Positions 60,620-64,000 of a stretch of 64,000 nucleotides of DNA are shown here, piece by piece. The stretch's first letter is position 1; every line of letters starts with the position of its first letter. The position numbers were made by a program, and so were the translations under genes. The DNA comes from Morella rubra. Taxonomy: Eukaryota; Streptophyta; Magnoliopsida; Fagales; Myricaceae. The notes beneath the pieces are model-generated. The model was not told where the DNA came from, did no database searches, and saw nothing but the letters and a program-made list of their open reading frames with translations. The DNA lies in contig CM025854.1 in NCBI GenBank assembly GCA_003952965.2, positions 18,606,841 through 18,670,840 on the forward strand. Direction: 5' to 3'.

Positions 60620-61431
60620 AGAGCTAAAGCTTCATATGGAACACAATCTATGGTTATGTGATTTAAAGGATGAAATTTTATAGTTATGCTTCTATGAGCC
60701 ATAATTAAAATGCTCACTTTTTTTGTATTATGTTATATTGTGTTTGTTATTTTAATTTCAGAACGTATTGATGTAAAACTATATTGAATTTTTGTATTTT
60801 ATTTGAAGTAATTCAATACTTTCTTCCATTATGATTTTAATTTTAATTTTATTATTCTAAATAAATACCTGGGACGTTCTATCATCAAATAAATTGTTCT
60901 TTCATTCACAATGCATATGTGGACAATCTATCAACAAATAAAGCGTTCTATCATTAAATTGGCTGTTTGATTTTCTATTTTGGCCGTTCGATCATCCAAC
61001 AATAGCTGTTTGATTGGTTACATGGTGATGAAATTTTTTGTCATGAACGTTATTGTGACGAAATATGTTTGTCACAAAATGTTATCGTGGCAAATTTTTT
61101 GGCCATGCCAAGTCTTTCGTGACGAAATTTTTGTCACGAAAAATTATTGTGGCAAAAGTTCTGCTCATGACAAGTTTTTTGTGAAGAAAGTTTTTTTTGT
61201 CACTATAACTTTTCGTTAAAAGTTTTTCGTGATGAAATTCGGATTTTTTCACCAAAAACAATATGTGACACTCTTTTGCTGATAAAGCTCGTGACAAAAA
61301 AATTTCGTGTCACTAATACTTTTACGACACTTGGAGTTTTAGTTCAAGGCGCACTAGTATCAAGGTTGTAGGCTCACTAACAACTCTAAAGTATAATTGT
61401 TAGCCTTCTGCCCTTTTGAAACACGCAAGGT

Positions 61432-63711
61432 CGGAAAAACGTGACAAAAAAGTACGTTGCATATTTTTTATTTGTGACACTATTTGTATACAGTAATTAT
61501 TAATTAAAGGCTAGGTCTGATTCATTAAGGTTTAATAAAATATAAGGATATATTTGTCATGTGTGATTGTAGCATATGAATGTGTTTCAGCAGATCCATA
61601 AATGAAACAACACAGCCAGATGGCTTTACAAACCCTTAATTTAAATGCCACAAAGCGTAGTAACATTGTGTGTGCTTTTGTCTGATCCCTTATATATGGA
61701 TCTTTTCTGGCCCTTTGATGAGACTTGTTGTGTCCAGGTTGTCGGCACTTTATTTATTGGCTCATCTAGGTCTTGGTAGTTTCGTTTACCGTTTTCTAGC
61801 CATTGCTTCTTTTGCCTAGCATAAAATATATAGTGATTTCTCCGATTCTTTTTGAGATTCTGCGGGTTTTATTTTACAACCTGGTGATGTAGCTTGCTTC
61901 TTGGTTTCAGTCATGAAACGTGACTTAGAAAGAAAAAAAACATTGTGGTTGTGCGTGCGTGTGTCAAGTGGATTAATTTGTACACTCATTGGTCATAGCT
62001 CATATTCACTTGTGGTGTGAAATTGAAAGATAAATTCTTGACATAAAAGATATTTGGACTATAAAATTCATTTGAGAGTCCAAAATTTGTCGTAATTTAT
62101 TGTTATGCTCTTAGTCTAGTCAGTGCGTTTTTCAAGTTCATCCGAATTTAATGTGCAAAGGTCCAATGCAACAAATTTCATCATTAGCGATATTAAAAAC
62201 TACTAATCACGTGCACTTTACCTACTAATCCATATTTAATAGGAAAACATATTATATACGTTTTGGTATCATGCATTAATGTAGAAACAAATGGTCCCCA
62301 TATATCAAATTAAGCAAATTAAGCCACAAGACTGCACCACGTGTCCGTCCGCAGATAAGAATCAAAATTGTATATGCAGAAGAGCCAAATCAATCTCGTA
62401 TAACGATGGAATTGGGTTCTTTTTTCACATGGTGTCGGTGTCGTTTTGTATATAAACGATGCACAGAGTTTAGAGCGCGAGTTAATTAGTAGCAAAAATT
62501 ATGTTTCATGCTCATGCTTCTGGACATGAATATCTCTCTTCGGCCGAAGACAATTAAGGTACGAAAAATATCAAAATCACAATAATATTTAATGCCAAAC
62601 CAGCTGTTATTAACTAATGAGTCACATGCTATTGCTGATAACCCTACTTTTTATTATCTTGAGAGATCAAATAATTAAAAGCCAGTAAAAACCTACACAT
62701 ATTTTTCAACGCCCCGGGCCCAAACTCCAAATGGAAAGATTTCTGTATAAAATAAGGTTTTTTCATTGTGGCTAATCATTTATCTAGGCCCCAATATTTC
62801 AAAACTAATTATTACAACCTCATCAAAATATTCAAAGCCACAAAAAGCCTAAAAATATCAATCCGAGCGCTAAAATTTACATTAGCATATCCGATATTTT
62901 CTAACATCGATGAGGATATCCCAAAACAATTACAATAATGATTTCTCCAAAATTAATTTCCAAAAAATACTCTTGCAAAACACGCATTTGAAACACAAAT
63001 CTATATGAAGCTCATCGAACTTCTCTAATTCTGCCGACTCTGAAAAATATGAGAATAAGTAATTAGCTCTGTAAGTAGAATGTCAATGGGGGTTGGGGAA
63101 AAGATAATTTTCTTACAATAACTAAAATCCAATATAAAACACCTGAGCTAGACCACAAAGACGTCCAAATACCACGAGGGATATCAAATTGAATAACTAC
63201 TTATCTAAAGCTTCAAAATATACATTCTCTGCCACCATTTATTAACCTCGATTTCTTCAACTTTTAAAATTCAATTATTCAAACATATCTCTATCCATCA
63301 TTTTTAAATTTAAATATAAGATTATTATCCACATCTTTCAAATTCAAATATAAGAGTAATATTTATCTATATATTGACCTTTAAAGTCAAATATAGATCA
63401 CACCTCGATCTCAGCACCTTTAAATTCAAAAATACGATTCAATCTCTATCCTTTAGTTTCAAAAATTAAAAATAGGATTAAGCCTTATCTCTTCATTTAA
63501 AATTCAAATTACTCACTTAACACCTTTTTCGGAATGGGATATTACATATTTCACCCTAGCTACATGCAAATTGAATAAGACAGACGCAGTTCTTTATTTG
63601 ACAAGCAATAATTAATATTATCCTTAACATTATCATAAGAATTCTGTATTATGATTGAATCACAATCACACAAGTTCAATGTTCTTTTACATTAGAAAAG
63701 TGTGAAAACCG
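61432..63711 (+). repeat. Tandem duplication unit B
   Basis: This is the homologue of unit A (48192-57560), without A's insertions but with its own (62705-63546). Ancestral length is about 1.4 kb. It contains a TATATAAACGATGC promoter-like word in both units but no coding exon I can identify. Unit A begins just upstream of the protease pseudogene, so the duplicated DNA may be former protease promoter/5' flank. Confidence 0.78.
62705..63546 (-). mobile_element. Solo LTR, gypsy-like, 842 bp
   Basis: Read on the minus strand it starts TGTAATATCCCATTCCG, similar to the TGTAACACCC starts of many plant Ty3/gypsy LTRs, and ends CCCGGGGCGTTGAA. A 5-bp duplication TATTT flanks it (62700-62704 and 63547-63551). 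Unit A has the empty site CACATATTCACCC near 52384. It has no coding capacity. Confidence 0.75.
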
Positions 63712-64000
63712 TTTGGCATGTCTCGTGAAAAACAAATAGGGGTCTTTCTGTCAATTGCGTTGTTTTTAGAAGGAAATTAGAAAGTGCTTGCTGATCTAGT
63801 ACCTTGAGGTTAACGTGTGGCTTCCTTAAGGGTATTCTTGCCTTTTTCCCTTGTATCTAGAAGAAAGAGAAGGGGTTGGAGTTGGTTGGGTGGCTAAATG
63901 CGTGAAAATAAATAACGACGCAACTGATTTGGCTCTCATTGATATACTCCCAGATCTGACCGTTTTCCTACTACTTCGTCTTTCTCCCCCTTAAGAAAAG
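63712..64000. other. Spacer at window end
   Basis: No gene, RNA or bounded repeat was recognised. The sequence beyond unit B becomes less AT-rich, and any gene starting here would lie outside the window. Confidence 0.4.

Larger units (their letters stand above)
57752..61338 (+). mobile_element. CACTA-like element carrying host gene fragments
   Basis: The left end CACTACAAGAATTTGCAC is a canonical plant CACTA terminus. It is followed by subterminal repeats of the 'TTTCGTCACTAAAAGT' type (57790-57975, 58030-58065). Matching subterminal repeats in inverted orientation fill 61020-61320. The right terminus (CTTGGAGTT at about 61330-61338) is a degenerate form of CTTGTAGTG, and the 3-bp target duplication cannot be read with confidence. 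No transposase is present. The interior contains exons of three unrelated host genes, all on the plus strand, preceded by a pyrimidine-rich leader-like stretch (58120-58350) and possible promoter. Confidence 0.75.

Noticed and set aside
60220..60717. 165-residue minus-strand ORF
   Set aside because: It is antisense to the NDL and RNR1 exon fragments, whose sense translations carry the recognisable motifs.

Overview
This is nuclear DNA of a flowering plant, almost certainly a eudicot tree or shrub. The genes have GT-AG introns, the spacers are AT-rich, there is no operon structure, and every protein I could name belongs to a plant family. I cannot name the species.

Layout. 1-6.1 kb is spacer with several short inverted-repeat elements (MITEs). 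7.05-11.34 kb is a five-exon plant cysteine oxidase gene (PCO4/5 class, + strand) with a solo LTR in its 3.2 kb third intron. 11.3-18 kb is spacer. 18.08-20.35 kb is a six-exon GARP/G2-like MYB-related transcription factor (+). From about 20.19 kb to 34.49 kb and again from 34.59 kb to about 46.47 kb the window holds the same locus twice, on either side of a 101-base N gap. The first 5 kb of the two copies is nearly identical. The rest of copy 1 (about 25.24-34.49 kb) is a corrupted, A/C-rich, expanded version of 39.64-46.47 kb. This looks like two unmerged overlapping contig ends, not a biological duplication. Copy 2 gives the readable gene: a DUF688 protein at 38.19-40.37 kb (-).

45.81-47.95 kb is a papain-family cysteine protease pseudogene (-). 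It carries a nonsense codon, a frameshift and a hAT-type MITE inside exon 2. From 48.2 kb onward the DNA is mobile-element territory built on a tandem duplication: unit A is 48.19-57.56 kb and unit B is 61.43-63.71 kb. Unit A received a hAT element, a 1.16 kb solo LTR and a decayed Ty1/copia element. Unit B received a gypsy-like solo LTR. Each unit supplies the empty site for the other's insertions.

Between A and B lies a CACTA-like element (57.75-61.34 kb) that carries exon fragments of three host genes in one orientation: an NDRG/NDL-family gene, RAD51, and the ribonucleotide reductase large subunit (RNR1). This composite is the most interesting object in the window. Four host loci (PCO, GARP factor, DUF688, cysteine protease) are otherwise independent; nothing suggests they act in one pathway.
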